Assembly (NCBI GenBank): GCA_019638275.1 | Contig: JAHBUC010000001.1 | Location: 836,740 to 900,739, forward strand | Length of the DNA: 64,000 nucleotides | DNA from: Cyclobacteriaceae bacterium | GTDB lineage: Bacteria > Bacteroidota > Bacteroidia > Cytophagales > Cyclobacteriaceae | Direction of reading: 5' to 3' | Shown here: piece after piece, positions 25,977 through 34,827 of the stretch | Layout: every line of letters starts with the position of its first letter | Position numbering within the stretch: position 1 is the first letter of the stretch | Notes under the pieces: model-generated | Seen by the model: the letters and a program-made list of their open reading frames with translations, nothing else | Databases searched by the model: none | What the model was told of the DNA's origin: nothing | Program-made: the position numbers and the translations under genes

Positions 25977-27866
25977 TTATTTTAGGCCAAGGGCCTTCAT
26001 TCTTGAGTGAAGAGTGGTTGGAGGTATTCCCAAAATAGTGGCTGCTCCTGTCGGTCCTGATATCTTACCTTTTGAAAGGGCAAGCGCTTTTTGAATATTA
26101 GCTTTCTCCAATTGATCCATTTCCAGGTATGTCCATACCTTTTCACTGTTTCCATCCATTTGGGTACTTGATGGAGATATTGAGGAGGGCACACCCAGCA
26201 TTCCATCCAGATCAAGAACACCGCCTTTTGAGAAAATAACAGCCCTTTCCAATACATGCTCCAATTCACGGATATTGCCCGGCCATGAATAATGCAGCAA
26301 AATTTTCTTTGAAGATTCGGAAAGTGGGTATATCGGTTTCCCTACTCTTCTTTCCAGCTTTCTGATGATTGCTTCTGCTAACTCAATCACGTCTTGGCCT
26401 CGTTGTCGCAAAGCCGGCAATCGAATGGGAATTACATGAAGTCTATAAAATAAATCCTCTCTAAAGGAGCCCGATTTTACCATTTCCTCCAGGTTGCGAT
26501 TGGTAGCAGCAACGATGCGCACGTCAACTTTTTGGGTACGGGAGCTACCAACCGGTTCAAATTCTCCTTCCTGCAATACCCTTAGCAACTTGGCCTGAAG
26601 TTCCAGTGGCAGTTCACCGATTTCGTCCAAAAACAAAGTGCCACCATCGGCCAAAGAAAACCTTCCTTCCCTGGCTGTCAAGGCACCGGTGAACGCACCC
26701 TTTTCGTGACCAAAGAATTCACTTTCAATTAGATTTTCAGGAATTGCTGCACAGTTTACTTTTATTAAAGGGTGTTTGGCCCTTGGGCTGTTTTGATGGA
26801 TAAACCTGGCGAATACCTCTTTTCCTGTGCCGGTTTCTCCAGTCAACAATACGGTGCTTCCCGATGCGGCTACCATTCGAGCCAAATCTACAGTCTCCTT
26901 CATCACAGCCGATTTTCCAATGATTCCGGATTCTGGTAACAAACGATGTTGCTCATTTTCCAAAAGCTCAATTCGTTGCTCAGCTCTGGCCAGTTCTCTT
27001 ACGTCACGCAGGATAAGGGTAAGGTATTTTACATTATGAAGTACATAATAGCCAAACGAAACCTCAACAGGAATTTCTTTCCCGGAGGCTTCAGTAATGC
27101 ACATATCTGCATGGGTAAATTTCGTACCCGTTGTTTCATACTCTGACCGAAGTTTCTTTAGTTGCTTTCTTAGTAATTGAGCTCCCGCGTCATTAAACAA
27201 GGGTATAGCTAATTTACCTATCAGCTCTCCTTCACTTTTACCCGTAAGCTTGCAGGCGGATGGGTTTGCAAGTGTAATCATGCCAAGGTCATCAGTTTCA
27301 AGAAGGGCATCTTGTGTATTTCCGATAAATGCCTCCAATCTTTGTTTCTTCTCCAGCAGCTGTTCCTCAGTACGCATCCGGATAAATTCTGCATTGGCGC
27401 GCTGTAAAAACAAATTAAAAATGGCCTCTTGGGTAGCATCCGGTTCTAATGGAGAAGTGTGTAAGATAGCCAGGTGTCCCACAAACTCGCCTGCTTCATC
27501 CTGCATTGGGTATCCAAGATAACTCACTGCCTTCATGGGCTTTAAATCGGGGTCGTCCGGAAAAAGCTCCACTACGCGGTCTTTTACCAGGAAACATTCC
27601 TTTGTTTGATAAACCCGCTCACAAGGTGTGTTGGCCAAAGCATAGTCATAGGATTCTACATATTGATCATTAAGCCAAAAGGCCAAGGAGCTGAGCATTT
27701 GTTTATCCGGATGGTAGCGGGTAACCCAGGCACCATGTACTTGTAAGGTTTGAGCCAAATGCTTTACGAGAGAACGGAAGTACTGCACGCCAAACTCATG
27801 GTGCGTGTGTGACAGTATTTGGGTAATCAGGCGATGTGCTATAACAGAAGAAGAGCTTTCTGGCAC
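25977..27866 (-). CDS. GAF-PAS sigma54-dependent transcriptional activator
   Basis: 629 residues: a GAF domain (about 15-165), a PAS domain (about 175-290), an AAA+ domain (about 320-555) and a Fis-type helix-turn-helix at the end. The AAA+ domain has Walker A GETGTGKE near 345, the sigma54-contacting GAFTGA loop near 391 and Walker [14 protein letters not shown]. Without a receiver domain it must sense a small molecule or redox state through GAF/PAS. The only gene downstream on the same strand is the membrane-anchored OsmC protein, a plausible target through the palindromes between them. Confidence 0.93.
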   Translation of the reverse strand: MPESSSSVIAHRLITQILSHTHHEFGVQYFRSLVKHLAQTLQVHGAWVTRYHPDKQMLSSLAFWLNDQYVESYDYALANTPCERVYQTKECFLVKDRVVELFPDDPDLKPMKAVSYLGYPMQDEAGEFVGHLAILHTSPLEPDATQEAIFNLFLQRANAEFIRMRTEEQLLEKKQRLEAFIGNTQDALLETDDLGMITLANPSACKLTGKSEGELIGKLAIPLFNDAGAQLLRKQLKKLRSEYETTGTKFTHADMCITEASGKEIPVEVSFGYYVLHNVKYLTLILRDVRELARAEQRIELLENEQHRLLPESGIIGKSAVMKETVDLARMVAASGSTVLLTGETGTGKEVFARFIHQNSPRAKHPLIKVNCAAIPENLIESEFFGHEKGAFTGALTAREGRFSLADGGTLFLDEIGELPLELQAKLLRVLQEGEFEPVGSSRTQKVDVRIVAATNRNLEEMVKSGSFREDLFYRLHVIPIRLPALRQRGQDVIELAEAIIRKLERRVGKPIYPLSESSKKILLHYSWPGNIRELEHVLERAVIFSKGGVLDLDGMLGVPSSISPSSTQMDGNSEKVWTYLEMDQLEKANIQKALALSKGKISGPTGAATILGIPPTTLHSRMKALGLK

Positions 27867-28232
27867 AGGTCAGATATTTATACCGTTTAAAATTTCCTTT
27901 AGGAGAAAGCCTGCATTTTAGAAGTCACTCATCACATCTCCGGCAGTAACTTTGATGGCTTCCTCATTCATATAAATTCTTATCGTTAAAGTTAGCAGTT
28001 TTCCTCGTAAATACCTTGAAAGCGTATCTGTTAGGACTTTAGAAATTCAGCCGCTACTTTACATGATAAATCTTTGTCCACACTTTCTCCAGAGACTTTC
28101 AATTGGATTTGATTTGTGTGGTTAAACTGGAGAGATCATCAAATCGTTTAACTTTTGTTTTCGTTGCAAAGCAAAAGTACATTTTACTTGAAGATTGTAT
28201 CTTAAGAGAATAAGCAAAGTGAATTGGGATAG

Positions 28233-28260
28233 TAAAAAAGAGGTTGCTTTCAACAACCTC
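28233..28260 (-). terminator. Terminator of tRNA-Pro
   Basis: On the minus strand, the stem GAGGTTG / CAACCTC with a 7-base loop (28240-28260 on the plus strand) is followed by a run of T (plus-strand AAAAAA at 28234-28239). It begins 7 bases after the end of tRNA-Pro. The remaining 27867-28232 interval holds no supportable gene. A 17-codon frame (27922-27972, minus) is the only coherent peptide there. Confidence 0.75.
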
Positions 28261-28266
28261 TCCAAG

Positions 28267-28341
28267 TCGAGGTGAGAAGATTCGAACTTCCGACCCCCAC
28301 GTCCCTAACGTGGTGCGCTAACCGGGCTGCGCTACACCTCG
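28267..28341 (-). tRNA. tRNA-Pro (anticodon AGG)
   Basis: 75 nucleotides on the minus strand: acceptor CGAGGTG / CACCTCG fully paired, D-arm GCGC-AGCCCGGTTA-GCGC, anticodon stem CCACG / CGTGG with loop TTAGGGA (anticodon AGG), and T-arm GGAAG-TTCGAAT-CTTCT. The discriminator is A and the 3' CCA is not encoded. An adenine at position 34 is unusual for bacterial proline tRNA, which normally carries TGG, GGG or CGG. Apart from this base the molecule looks fully functional. Confidence 0.92.
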
Positions 28342-28365
28342 AGCAATTTTGAAATAACTTATATC

Positions 28366-28409
28366 GGTGCGCTAACCGCCCCGATACCTATCGGGGGCGC
28401 AACACCCCG
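28366..28409 (-). pseudogene. tRNA-Pro 5'-half relic carrying an inserted palindrome
   Basis: On the plus strand, GGTGCGCTAACCG (28366-28378) is identical to the D-arm region of the intact tRNA-Pro 24 bases away. CGCAACACCCCG (28398-28409) matches its acceptor/D-arm start CGCTACACCTCG with two changes. Between them, four bases of the D-loop are replaced by the perfect palindrome CCCCGATA-CC-TATCGGGG (28379-28396). The copy lacks anticodon, T-arm and 3' acceptor strand. It lies just upstream of the intact gene in the direction of transcription. Confidence 0.7.
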
Positions 28410-28603
28410 AAACCCTTAAACGGGGCTGCAATATTAATAAAGTATCGCGGGAACTCCCAAAAGTTATTCCAAGGAGAATACGGACATGAGATTTTTCGTT
28501 TCTGATTCCTCTTTTTATATCCGTTGAAATTCAATTAACTTATCGATGGTTATTTCCTTCGCGCTTCTTTGCTGCTTTGCGTGAATATTTAAACAGATAA
28601 ATT
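28410..28603. other. Intergenic interval without a recognisable gene
   Basis: Holds the loop CCCCG-AAACCCTTAAA-CGGGG (about 28405-28425), overlapping the end of the tRNA relic. At 28556-28588 there is a fragment CTTCGCGCTTCTTTGCTGCT of the CGCAAAG-type dispersed repeat. I see no further gene or promoter. Confidence 0.45.
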
Positions 28604-29095
28604 ATGGATAAATACACGATCCCCCCACAAACCCGAATCGGTCATGTACACCTGAAAGTTTCTGACCTTGATCGTGCCTTGAAATTCTATCGCGATTTAT
28701 TGGGTTTTGAATTGGTCACCATGTATGGCGATCAGGCTGCGTTTATCTCAGCAGGTGGCTATCATCACCACATCGGGCTCAATACCTGGCAAAGCAAAGG
28801 TGCGCCACCGGCTTCACCGCAAGGCGTAGGACTTTTCCATACGGCTATTTTATATCCTACACGCAAAGATTTGGCTGCTATATTGGATCGCTTGCGTCAA
28901 CATCATTATCCGCTTACGGGAGCTTCCGATCACGGTGTGTCAGAGGCATTGTACCTGGATGATCCGGATGGTAATGGCGTGGAGTTGTATTGGGATAAAC
29001 CTCGTGATCAATGGCCGCAGAAACCTGATGGTTCAATTGAGATGTACACCAAAGCATTGAATTTGAATGACCTGCTCGAAGAGCTAAGCAGATGA
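28604..29095 (+). CDS. VOC-family (glyoxalase/extradiol dioxygenase-like) protein
   Basis: 163 residues with two vicinal-oxygen-chelate modules. The metal ligands are visible: His in RIGHVHLKVSDL near residue 16, His in GLFHTAILYP near 85, and Glu in GNGVELYWDKP near 131. YLDDPDGNGVELYW is typical of CatE-like proteins. Substrate is unknown; glyoxalase, dioxygenase or resistance activities are all possible. Its stop overlaps the start of the following hydrolase gene by 4 bases, so the two are translationally coupled. Confidence 0.85.
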   Translation: MDKYTIPPQTRIGHVHLKVSDLDRALKFYRDLLGFELVTMYGDQAAFISAGGYHHHIGLNTWQSKGAPPASPQGVGLFHTAILYPTRKDLAAILDRLRQHHYPLTGASDHGVSEALYLDDPDGNGVELYWDKPRDQWPQKPDGSIEMYTKALNLNDLLEELSR

Positions 29096-29748
29096 AAGCC
29101 CATTCATTTAATCTTCACATCTCCGATTCAATCGGCTTTGTTTCTGCTGAGTTGATGCAGCCGGACAATATGCAAAGCATACTTACACTGGCTCATGGTG
29201 CGGGTGCGGGAATGAATCATAAATTTATGATTGAACTTTCGGAAGCACTTGCCGAGGAGGGCATCGGCACGTTGCGTTTTAATTTTCCATACATGGAACA
29301 AAAGAAAAAACGACCCGATGTTCCGGCTGTGGCACATGCTGCTGTTGAAGCGGCCTTGCAACAGGTGCATCAATTGTTTCCTGATGTGCCCATCTTTGCT
29401 TCCGGAAAATCATTTGGTGGCAGAATGTCTTCGCAATGGCTGGCACTTCAGCCGCACGATTTTGTAAAGGGCATAATCTTTTTTGGTTTTCCGTTGCACC
29501 CTGCAGGTAAACCCGGAACAGAACGAGCCGCGCATTTAAAACAAGTATCTGTGCCTATGTTGTTTTTGCAAGGCACACGTGATGAGTTGGCTACGTGGCC
29601 GCTGATCACTGAAGTTTGTAAAGATTTACCGCGGGCAACGCTTGTTGCATTGGAGCAAGCCAATCATGCTTTTTATATTCCGAAGAAAAATGCAATACCC
29701 ATACTCGCATCAGAAACGGCCAGTTGGCTTAAGAAGATAGGTTCGTGA
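29092..29748 (+). CDS. Alpha/beta hydrolase (Tex30/KANL3-like)
   Basis: 218 residues, cytosolic. The alpha/beta-hydrolase nucleophile elbow is [10 protein letters not shown] (Ser near residue 106). [16 protein letters not shown] supplies the oxyanion region, GTRDELATW the acid and ANHAFY the His. This matches the Tex30/KANL3-like family of unknown substrate. It overlaps the VOC gene by 4 bases and ends 8 bases from the convergent beta-domain protein gene. Confidence 0.85.
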   Translation: MKAHSFNLHISDSIGFVSAELMQPDNMQSILTLAHGAGAGMNHKFMIELSEALAEEGIGTLRFNFPYMEQKKKRPDVPAVAHAAVEAALQQVHQLFPDVPIFASGKSFGGRMSSQWLALQPHDFVKGIIFFGFPLHPAGKPGTERAAHLKQVSVPMLFLQGTRDELATWPLITEVCKDLPRATLVALEQANHAFYIPKKNAIPILASETASWLKKIGS

Positions 29749-29756
29749 TTTGCGGC

Positions 29757-30383
29757 TTACTTTTTATCCTGTTTCAGCGACTTGAAAAACTTCGCCCAGT
29801 TAAACACGTTGAGGAAAGGATTCATAACCGGTGCATATCGGTTGTTTTGCGAAGCAGCCCATTGATCGAGGTAATAGCGTTGGTTTGCCGGACCATCCAT
29901 GGGGGTTGTTTTCAGCATCAGGGCCAGCAACTCCTGGTTAAGATTTTTCCGATCAATGTTACCATTGTCGGTTGGGATGTTGAGGGCGAGAATAGCCTCT
30001 TTAAAAACTTCTTCTGTGGGAAATGCCATTACCTGTACTTCTTTCAGGTAGGTCACATCTTCAACAAGTTCAATGACCACGGTTAGGTATTCGCTGGTAT
30101 GTTCGGGCACAATGTAATATTGTCGTTCAAAGCCCACCGCACTTATAACAACACTGTCGCCAGCCAAAACAGCCATGGAAAAAAATCCTACACCATTTGT
30201 AATGGCACCTCTGCCGGCTTTAGGAACGTAAATGTGGGTTCCGGGTAGCTGATAAATATCCCCGTTTTGATCTTCTGAAAGTACTACACCGGAAAGCTGA
30301 ATAATTCTACGCTGACTTTGTGCCTGCGATACAAATGATGCGCAAAACAGAAAAAAGGCTGAAAGAATAATGATGCGCTTCAC
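29757..30383 (-). CDS. Secreted protein with a carboxypeptidase-regulatory-like domain
   Basis: 208 residues. Signal peptide MKRIIILSAFFLFCASFVSQAQ, then one CarbopepD_reg-like beta domain (about 28-110: IIQLSGVVLSEDQNGDIYQLPG, GRGAITNGVGFFSMAVLAGD), and a helical C-terminal part of unknown fold. The domain normally precedes TonB receptors; here it stands alone, so the protein is probably periplasmic or surface-attached. It is convergent with the hydrolase gene and divergent from the ArsR-type gene. Function unknown. Confidence 0.75.
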   Translation of the reverse strand: MKRIIILSAFFLFCASFVSQAQSQRRIIQLSGVVLSEDQNGDIYQLPGTHIYVPKAGRGAITNGVGFFSMAVLAGDSVVISAVGFERQYYIVPEHTSEYLTVVIELVEDVTYLKEVQVMAFPTEEVFKEAILALNIPTDNGNIDRKNLNQELLALMLKTTPMDGPANQRYYLDQWAASQNNRYAPVMNPFLNVFNWAKFFKSLKQDKK

Positions 30384-30452
30384 AAATGCAGTTTTTTTGA
30401 TCTTCCCTTGGCTTCAAAAATAAGGATTCACGGTATAACAGCCTAATTTCAA

Positions 30453-30460
30453 TACCTTTG
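30453..30460 (+). promoter_or_regulatory. -7 element for the ArsR-type gene
   Basis: TACCTTTG matches the TAnnTTTG box of Bacteroidota promoters 30 bases before the ArsR-type start. No TTG is found at the correct -33 distance, so it is probably a weak or regulated promoter. Confidence 0.45.
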
Positions 30461-30490
30461 AGATGATGAACGGTATGCTAAAGTTCTGAC

Positions 30491-30880
30491 ATGCGATTAA
30501 AAAATTTTAATCTGGCGCTGGGAACGCAAATTTTCAAGGCTTGTGCCGATGAATCGCGCCTGCGCATTTTACACCTGATTTTCCAGAATGGCGAAATGTG
30601 CATTTCCGACCTGGAACAAATACTGGGTTTTACGCAGGCAAAAACTTCACGCCATCTCATTTACCTCAAAAATTCGGGTATCCTCTCATACCGCAGGCAT
30701 AACCATTGGGTGTTTTACCAGGTTAAAGATGAGGTAATGGAGATGCTGAATCAGCTTTTTCAATTTTTAAAAAAAGATCAACAGCTACAAGCCGATCAAC
30801 AGGTGTACAATACCATGTTTTCGAATCGCGAACTGGCCATCAATATAGTGCAACTCCAGCCTGAAGGTTGGATTAAATAA
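30491..30880 (+). CDS. ArsR-family winged-helix regulator
   Basis: 129 residues. A standard ArsR winged helix fills residues 10-90: ACADESRLRILHLIFQNGEMC, CISDLEQILGFTQAKTSRHL for the recognition helix, and YRRHNHWVFYQVKD for the wing. The Cys residues at the start of the second helix (MCISDL) could bind metal but the classic ELCVCDL box is not complete. It precedes the YjjG-type nucleotidase gene by 14 bases and is likely co-transcribed with it. The target is unknown; autorepression is usual in the family. Confidence 0.88.
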   Translation: MRLKNFNLALGTQIFKACADESRLRILHLIFQNGEMCISDLEQILGFTQAKTSRHLIYLKNSGILSYRRHNHWVFYQVKDEVMEMLNQLFQFLKKDQQLQADQQVYNTMFSNRELAINIVQLQPEGWIK

Positions 30881-30894
30881 ATTCTGATTTTCTC

Positions 30895-31590
30895 ATGCCA
30901 AATTATTCTACTATTTTTTTTGATTTAGATCACACCCTTTGGGATTACGAAACCAATGCCCGTGAAACGTTGCAGGAGTTATACCAGCATTATCAATTGC
31001 AGGAAAAGGGCATTGATGCCTTTGCGCGATTTCACGAAACGTTTCGGGAAGTGAATGCGCAGCTCTGGCATTTATACGATCATGGAAAAATTACCAGCGA
31101 GGTGATCCGCGAAGAGCGCTTTAAAAAAATCCTTCAGCCATTTGGCATTACCGATGATGATCTGAATCGTAAACTTTCGGAAGATTACCTGGCCGAATGC
31201 CCGAAAAAAGGAAACCTGATGCCCCATGCTATTGAAACATTGGAGTACCTGGCTGGGAGATATGCCTTAACTGTTATTACCAATGGTTTTGAAGATGTGC
31301 AGCGCGTAAAGATTACTTCATCGGGTATCGGTTCATTTTTTGATCATGTGATTACGTCTCAGCGAGCCGGCCACAAAAAGCCCGCTCCGGAAATTTTTCA
31401 CTTCGCGTTAGCGTTACATGAAGCGACAGCGGATAACACCGTAATGATTGGTGATAACGTGCTGACCGACATAGCCGGAGCTAAAAATGCTTCGATTGAT
31501 ACGGTATTGTTTAACCCGGAAGGAGTGAAGCATGAGGCAAGTGTTAACCATGAAATACAGAGTTTAAAGGAGCTTTGTACGCTGCTTTGA
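30895..31590 (+). CDS. yjjG: YjjG-family pyrimidine nucleotidase (HAD)
   Basis: 231 residues with the four HAD motifs: FFDLDHTLWDY (nucleophile Asp10), a Thr in VITNGF, Lys in GHKKPAPEIF and acidic MIGDNVLTDIAGA. The cap and length fit the YjjG noncanonical pyrimidine nucleotidase subgroup, which cleans up damaged or halogenated nucleotides in the cytosol. Some members act broadly on phosphomonoesters. It follows the ArsR-type gene by 14 bases. Confidence 0.85.
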   Translation: MPNYSTIFFDLDHTLWDYETNARETLQELYQHYQLQEKGIDAFARFHETFREVNAQLWHLYDHGKITSEVIREERFKKILQPFGITDDDLNRKLSEDYLAECPKKGNLMPHAIETLEYLAGRYALTVITNGFEDVQRVKITSSGIGSFFDHVITSQRAGHKKPAPEIFHFALALHEATADNTVMIGDNVLTDIAGAKNASIDTVLFNPEGVKHEASVNHEIQSLKELCTLL

Positions 31591-31591
31591 T

Positions 31592-31599
31592 TAACTTTG
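31592..31599 (+). promoter_or_regulatory. -7 element of the pruA promoter
   Basis: TAACTTTG fits TAnnTTTG, and it is followed by the CCGCC stretch common downstream of such boxes. It is 44 bases before the pruA ATG. The best upstream TTG (31575-31577) is too close for a standard -33 element. Confidence 0.5.
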
Positions 31600-31643
31600 C
31601 CGCCTGTTAAAAACGCATTAGTCTAATTCAAATTCAACCAGTT

Positions 31644-33278
31644 ATGCCTAAAGGATTTTTCAATGTTCCCGTACCTAAAAATGAGCCTGTTTTATCGTAT
31701 GCTCCCGGCAGCAAGGAGCGCGAGCTTTTGAAGAAAGCGCTTCAGGAAGCACGTAGTAGCCAGGTGTTGGATATACCCATGTACATCGGGGGAGAAGAAG
31801 TTCGTACGGATAATAAAAAACCGTTAAGCCCTCCGCATGACCATAAGCATATACTCGGTCATTTTCATGCTGGTGATAAACAACATGTGGAACAAGCAAT
31901 AAACGCGGCTTTGGGTGCGAAGGAACTGTGGGCAAATTTAGGCTGGGAGCATCGCGCCAGCATCTTTTTAAAAGCGGCCGAATTACTGGCCGGACCATAC
32001 CGGTATAAAATCAACGCGGCCACCATGCTTGGCCAATCGAAAAATGCCTTTCAGGCAGAGATTGATGCTGCCTGTGAGCTGATTGACTTTTTGCGATACA
32101 ACGTGTACTTCATGAGCCAGATTTATCACGAACAACCCGAGTCATCGGCTGGTATCTGGAATCGCATGGAGTATCGTCCGCTGGAAGGATTTGTATTTGC
32201 GTTAACGCCATTCAATTTCACAGCCATTGCCGGCAACTTGCCCACCAGTGCTGCCATGATGGGCAACACGGTGGTGTGGAAACCTGCCAACACACAGATC
32301 TATGCTGCGAATGTGATCATGCAGGTATTGAAAGAAGCAGGATTGCCTGATGGCGTTATCAATTTGGTGTATGTAAGCGGTCCGGATGCAGGTGATGTAA
32401 TTTTTAATCATAAAGATTTTGCCGGAATTCACTTTACCGGTAGCACCGGAGTGTTCCAGGGCATGTGGAAAACCATTGGCAGCAACATTCAGAAGTATAA
32501 ATCTTATCCGCGTATTGTTGGTGAAACAGGCGGAAAGGATTTTATCATGGTGCATAAAAGTGCAAACGCGAAGGAAGTGGCCACGGCCATGTCGCGCGGG
32601 GCATTTGAGTATCAGGGCCAAAAATGTTCAGCCGCTTCGCGTTGTTACATTCCTTCCAACTTGTGGAATGATGTAAAGAAATACGTGCTGGAAGATTTGA
32701 AAACGTTTAAGATGGGTGGCACCGAGGATTTCGGAAACTTCATCAATGCGGTGATTGACGAAAAGGCATTTGATTCCATTACCGGTTACATTGAAACCGC
32801 GCGTAAGAATCCGATGAACGAAATCATTGCAGGCGGCAAGTATGATAAATCAAAGGGCTACTTCATTGAACCCACGATTATTGAAACGAAAGATCCTTCA
32901 TCCATTACCATGTGTGAAGAAATTTTCGGACCGGTGTTAACCGTATATGTATATCACGAAGAAAACTTCGAACAAACTCTTGAGTTAGTCGACAGTACTT
33001 CGCCTTATGCCTTAACAGGATCCATCTTTTCGAAAGACCGGTATGCTGTTGAGTTGGCTACGAAGAAGCTGAGCAACGCAGCCGGTAATTTCTACATCAA
33101 CGACAAGCCTACCGGTGCCGTGGTTGGTCAGCAGCCGTTTGGAGGTGCCAGGGGTTCGGGTACCAACGATAAGGCTGGGGCCAAAGTAAACCTACTACGT
33201 TGGGCGTCCATGCGTACTATAAAAGAAACCTTTGTTCCGCCTGTGGATTATCGTTATCCGTTTTTGGATAAGGAGTAA
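31644..33278 (+). CDS. pruA: L-glutamate gamma-semialdehyde dehydrogenase
   Basis: 544 residues of the ALDH4/PruA type, including the characteristic N-terminal region with NVPVPKNEPVLSYAPGSKER. Catalytic Cys328 lies in QGQKCSAASRCY and the general-base Glu in GETGGKDF. It oxidises glutamate semialdehyde (from proline) to glutamate with NAD in the cytosol. No proline dehydrogenase gene is adjacent. It is monocistronic by context: a -7 element precedes it and an inverted repeat follows. Confidence 0.95.
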   Translation: MPKGFFNVPVPKNEPVLSYAPGSKERELLKKALQEARSSQVLDIPMYIGGEEVRTDNKKPLSPPHDHKHILGHFHAGDKQHVEQAINAALGAKELWANLGWEHRASIFLKAAELLAGPYRYKINAATMLGQSKNAFQAEIDAACELIDFLRYNVYFMSQIYHEQPESSAGIWNRMEYRPLEGFVFALTPFNFTAIAGNLPTSAAMMGNTVVWKPANTQIYAANVIMQVLKEAGLPDGVINLVYVSGPDAGDVIFNHKDFAGIHFTGSTGVFQGMWKTIGSNIQKYKSYPRIVGETGGKDFIMVHKSANAKEVATAMSRGAFEYQGQKCSAASRCYIPSNLWNDVKKYVLEDLKTFKMGGTEDFGNFINAVIDEKAFDSITGYIETARKNPMNEIIAGGKYDKSKGYFIEPTIIETKDPSSITMCEEIFGPVLTVYVYHEENFEQTLELVDSTSPYALTGSIFSKDRYAVELATKKLSNAAGNFYINDKPTGAVVGQQPFGGARGSGTNDKAGAKVNLLRWASMRTIKETFVPPVDYRYPFLDKE

Positions 33279-33286
33279 TAATAAAA

Positions 33287-33340
33287 CACATAGCACTTAT
33301 CAAGCTTAGCTATGTGGCCTATGTTTCTATGTGGTTAAAA
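33287..33340. repeat. CTATGTGG inverted/direct repeat downstream of pruA
   Basis: Arms CACATAGC (33287-33294) and GCTATGTG (33309-33316) form a hairpin. CTATGTG then recurs at 33328-33334, ending in GTGGTTAAAAATAA. The outer GTGGTTAAA border recalls the repeat at the start of the GH43-like gene. It may end pruA transcription. Confidence 0.55.
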
Positions 33341-33348
33341 ATAATTTC

Positions 33349-34770
33349 TTATTCAACGGCAGCTGAATCCTTATACCAATCCACCTTTCTGCTGAAGTAC
33401 ATCAGTGTGGCCACAATCAGGAATAGTCCAACACTTCCGATGAGAAGGGAGAAATCCTGTTGCAGAATGATGATGAAAATGAACGTGTAAAAAATCACCA
33501 GTAAGGTGGTGAATAAAAAGCTCAACTTTCTATCCTTTAAAAACGAAGTGGAGTAAGCTGCAACCAAGATAACCGTGGCCCCGCTTGAAATCCAGTACGC
33601 GATGTTATAGCCAACTTGTTCTGAGAAGCTTAATAAGAGCGTGTAGTATATAATGAGTGCCGCTCCGATAAGGATATATTGAAACGGATGTATCCGGATT
33701 TTTTGCGTGATCTCCACCAGGAACAAGGCAACAAAAGTGAGCATGATGATGAGGATTCCGTATTTGGCCGTACGGATGCTTTTTTGATATTGATCTACGG
33801 GTATCAACAGTTTCAACCCAAATTCAGAACCCACTAACTCCTGGTGGCTGTCTTTCCATTGTTGTGAGAATGGTCGGTTAAAGTGCAGGATGTTCCAGGT
33901 AGCGGTAAAATCTGTTTCGGTTACCTCGCGTGTAGTGGGCAAAAATTCTCCATCGAAACTTGGATCAGGCCATGGGCCATTGAGTTTTACAGAAGTTGTT
34001 TTTCCGGAAGGAACAAAGCTCAACTGACTGCTTCCTTTCAGGTTGAATGAAATTTCGCTCAACGCTGCAAAATCTTCTTCACCATTCCAGTTTAGCGGAG
34101 CAACAATGCCCGTAGCAGATTTAGTGGCGTAAGCAGGATCATCGTAAGTGCGTAGTTGAGTTGCCCGTTCAAATTTATTTGTGTATACACCAATGTTTTG
34201 TGCAGGTTCCGAAGAAAGGCTTTTACTTCCTGCCGTTATTATCGGAGGATTTTTACTGATGCCACGAAGGTCACTGATGGCTATGATTAAATGTGCTTCC
34301 GACCAGAGAATCATATCGTCAGCAATTTCGAGTCGTTTGAAGTCGGGTTTGCTGAATGCGGCTTTCATCTGCAGCGATGATTCATACACAACGGCATCAA
34401 AAATTCCGCGATGTAATTTTTCAGGATTCACCGTTCCGCTGATATCAAGTGTTTCAGGAAGGAAAAATGCCTTGCGCGTACTTTCCTTTATTTCAACCTG
34501 ATCTTTATCTATTTTGATCGTTTCGCGATGTTTATAGGGCACTACTAAAATTGGTCCGGATAGTGTTTGATTACCCGACCATTTATTTGACACTTCGGCA
34601 ATAACCGACTCGGCCCGCTGCTGACGTTCTTCCATCATGTTTTCAATCCAGGCTGCGGGTATCAGCAGGATCAGTATTAAAAATCCGATTGAAACAAGTT
34701 TTACGGTGATTGATTCTTTCAGCCACTGATTGAATCGATCGAGGAGGTTGGTTGATTTGGTTGGTTCCAT
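33349..34770 (-). CDS. creD: CreD-family inner-membrane protein
   Basis: 473 residues. One N-terminal membrane helix (VSIGFLILILLIPAAWI), a large periplasmic beta-rich domain (about 45-330, with SGPILVVPYKHRE and LNGPWPDPSFDGEFLP), then five to six C-terminal membrane helices. This is the CreD/Cet architecture. CreD is a membrane protein linked to envelope stress and colicin tolerance in enterobacteria, with no known enzymatic activity. In many Bacteroidota it sits beside a small winged-helix regulator, as here. A perfect 16-bp palindrome lies 16 bases upstream of its start. Confidence 0.92.
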   Translation of the reverse strand: MEPTKSTNLLDRFNQWLKESITVKLVSIGFLILILLIPAAWIENMMEERQQRAESVIAEVSNKWSGNQTLSGPILVVPYKHRETIKIDKDQVEIKESTRKAFFLPETLDISGTVNPEKLHRGIFDAVVYESSLQMKAAFSKPDFKRLEIADDMILWSEAHLIIAISDLRGISKNPPIITAGSKSLSSEPAQNIGVYTNKFERATQLRTYDDPAYATKSATGIVAPLNWNGEEDFAALSEISFNLKGSSQLSFVPSGKTTSVKLNGPWPDPSFDGEFLPTTREVTETDFTATWNILHFNRPFSQQWKDSHQELVGSEFGLKLLIPVDQYQKSIRTAKYGILIIMLTFVALFLVEITQKIRIHPFQYILIGAALIIYYTLLLSFSEQVGYNIAYWISSGATVILVAAYSTSFLKDRKLSFLFTTLLVIFYTFIFIIILQQDFSLLIGSVGLFLIVATLMYFSRKVDWYKDSAAVE

Positions 34771-34786
34771 AGTTTATTTATATTAT

Positions 34787-34802
34787 TTAAAAGTACTTTT
34801 AA
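34787..34802. promoter_or_regulatory. Palindromic operator upstream of creD
   Basis: The perfect palindrome TTAAAAGTACTTTTAA is followed by ATTCAAAGT. A near copy (AAAGTACTTTT then GATTTCAAAGT) lies just upstream of the membrane-protein/regulator pair at 35750. The shared core and shared flank suggest binding by the winged-helix protein encoded between them. Confidence 0.65.
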
Positions 34803-34827
34803 ATTCAAAGTAATGCATTAAAAAATT

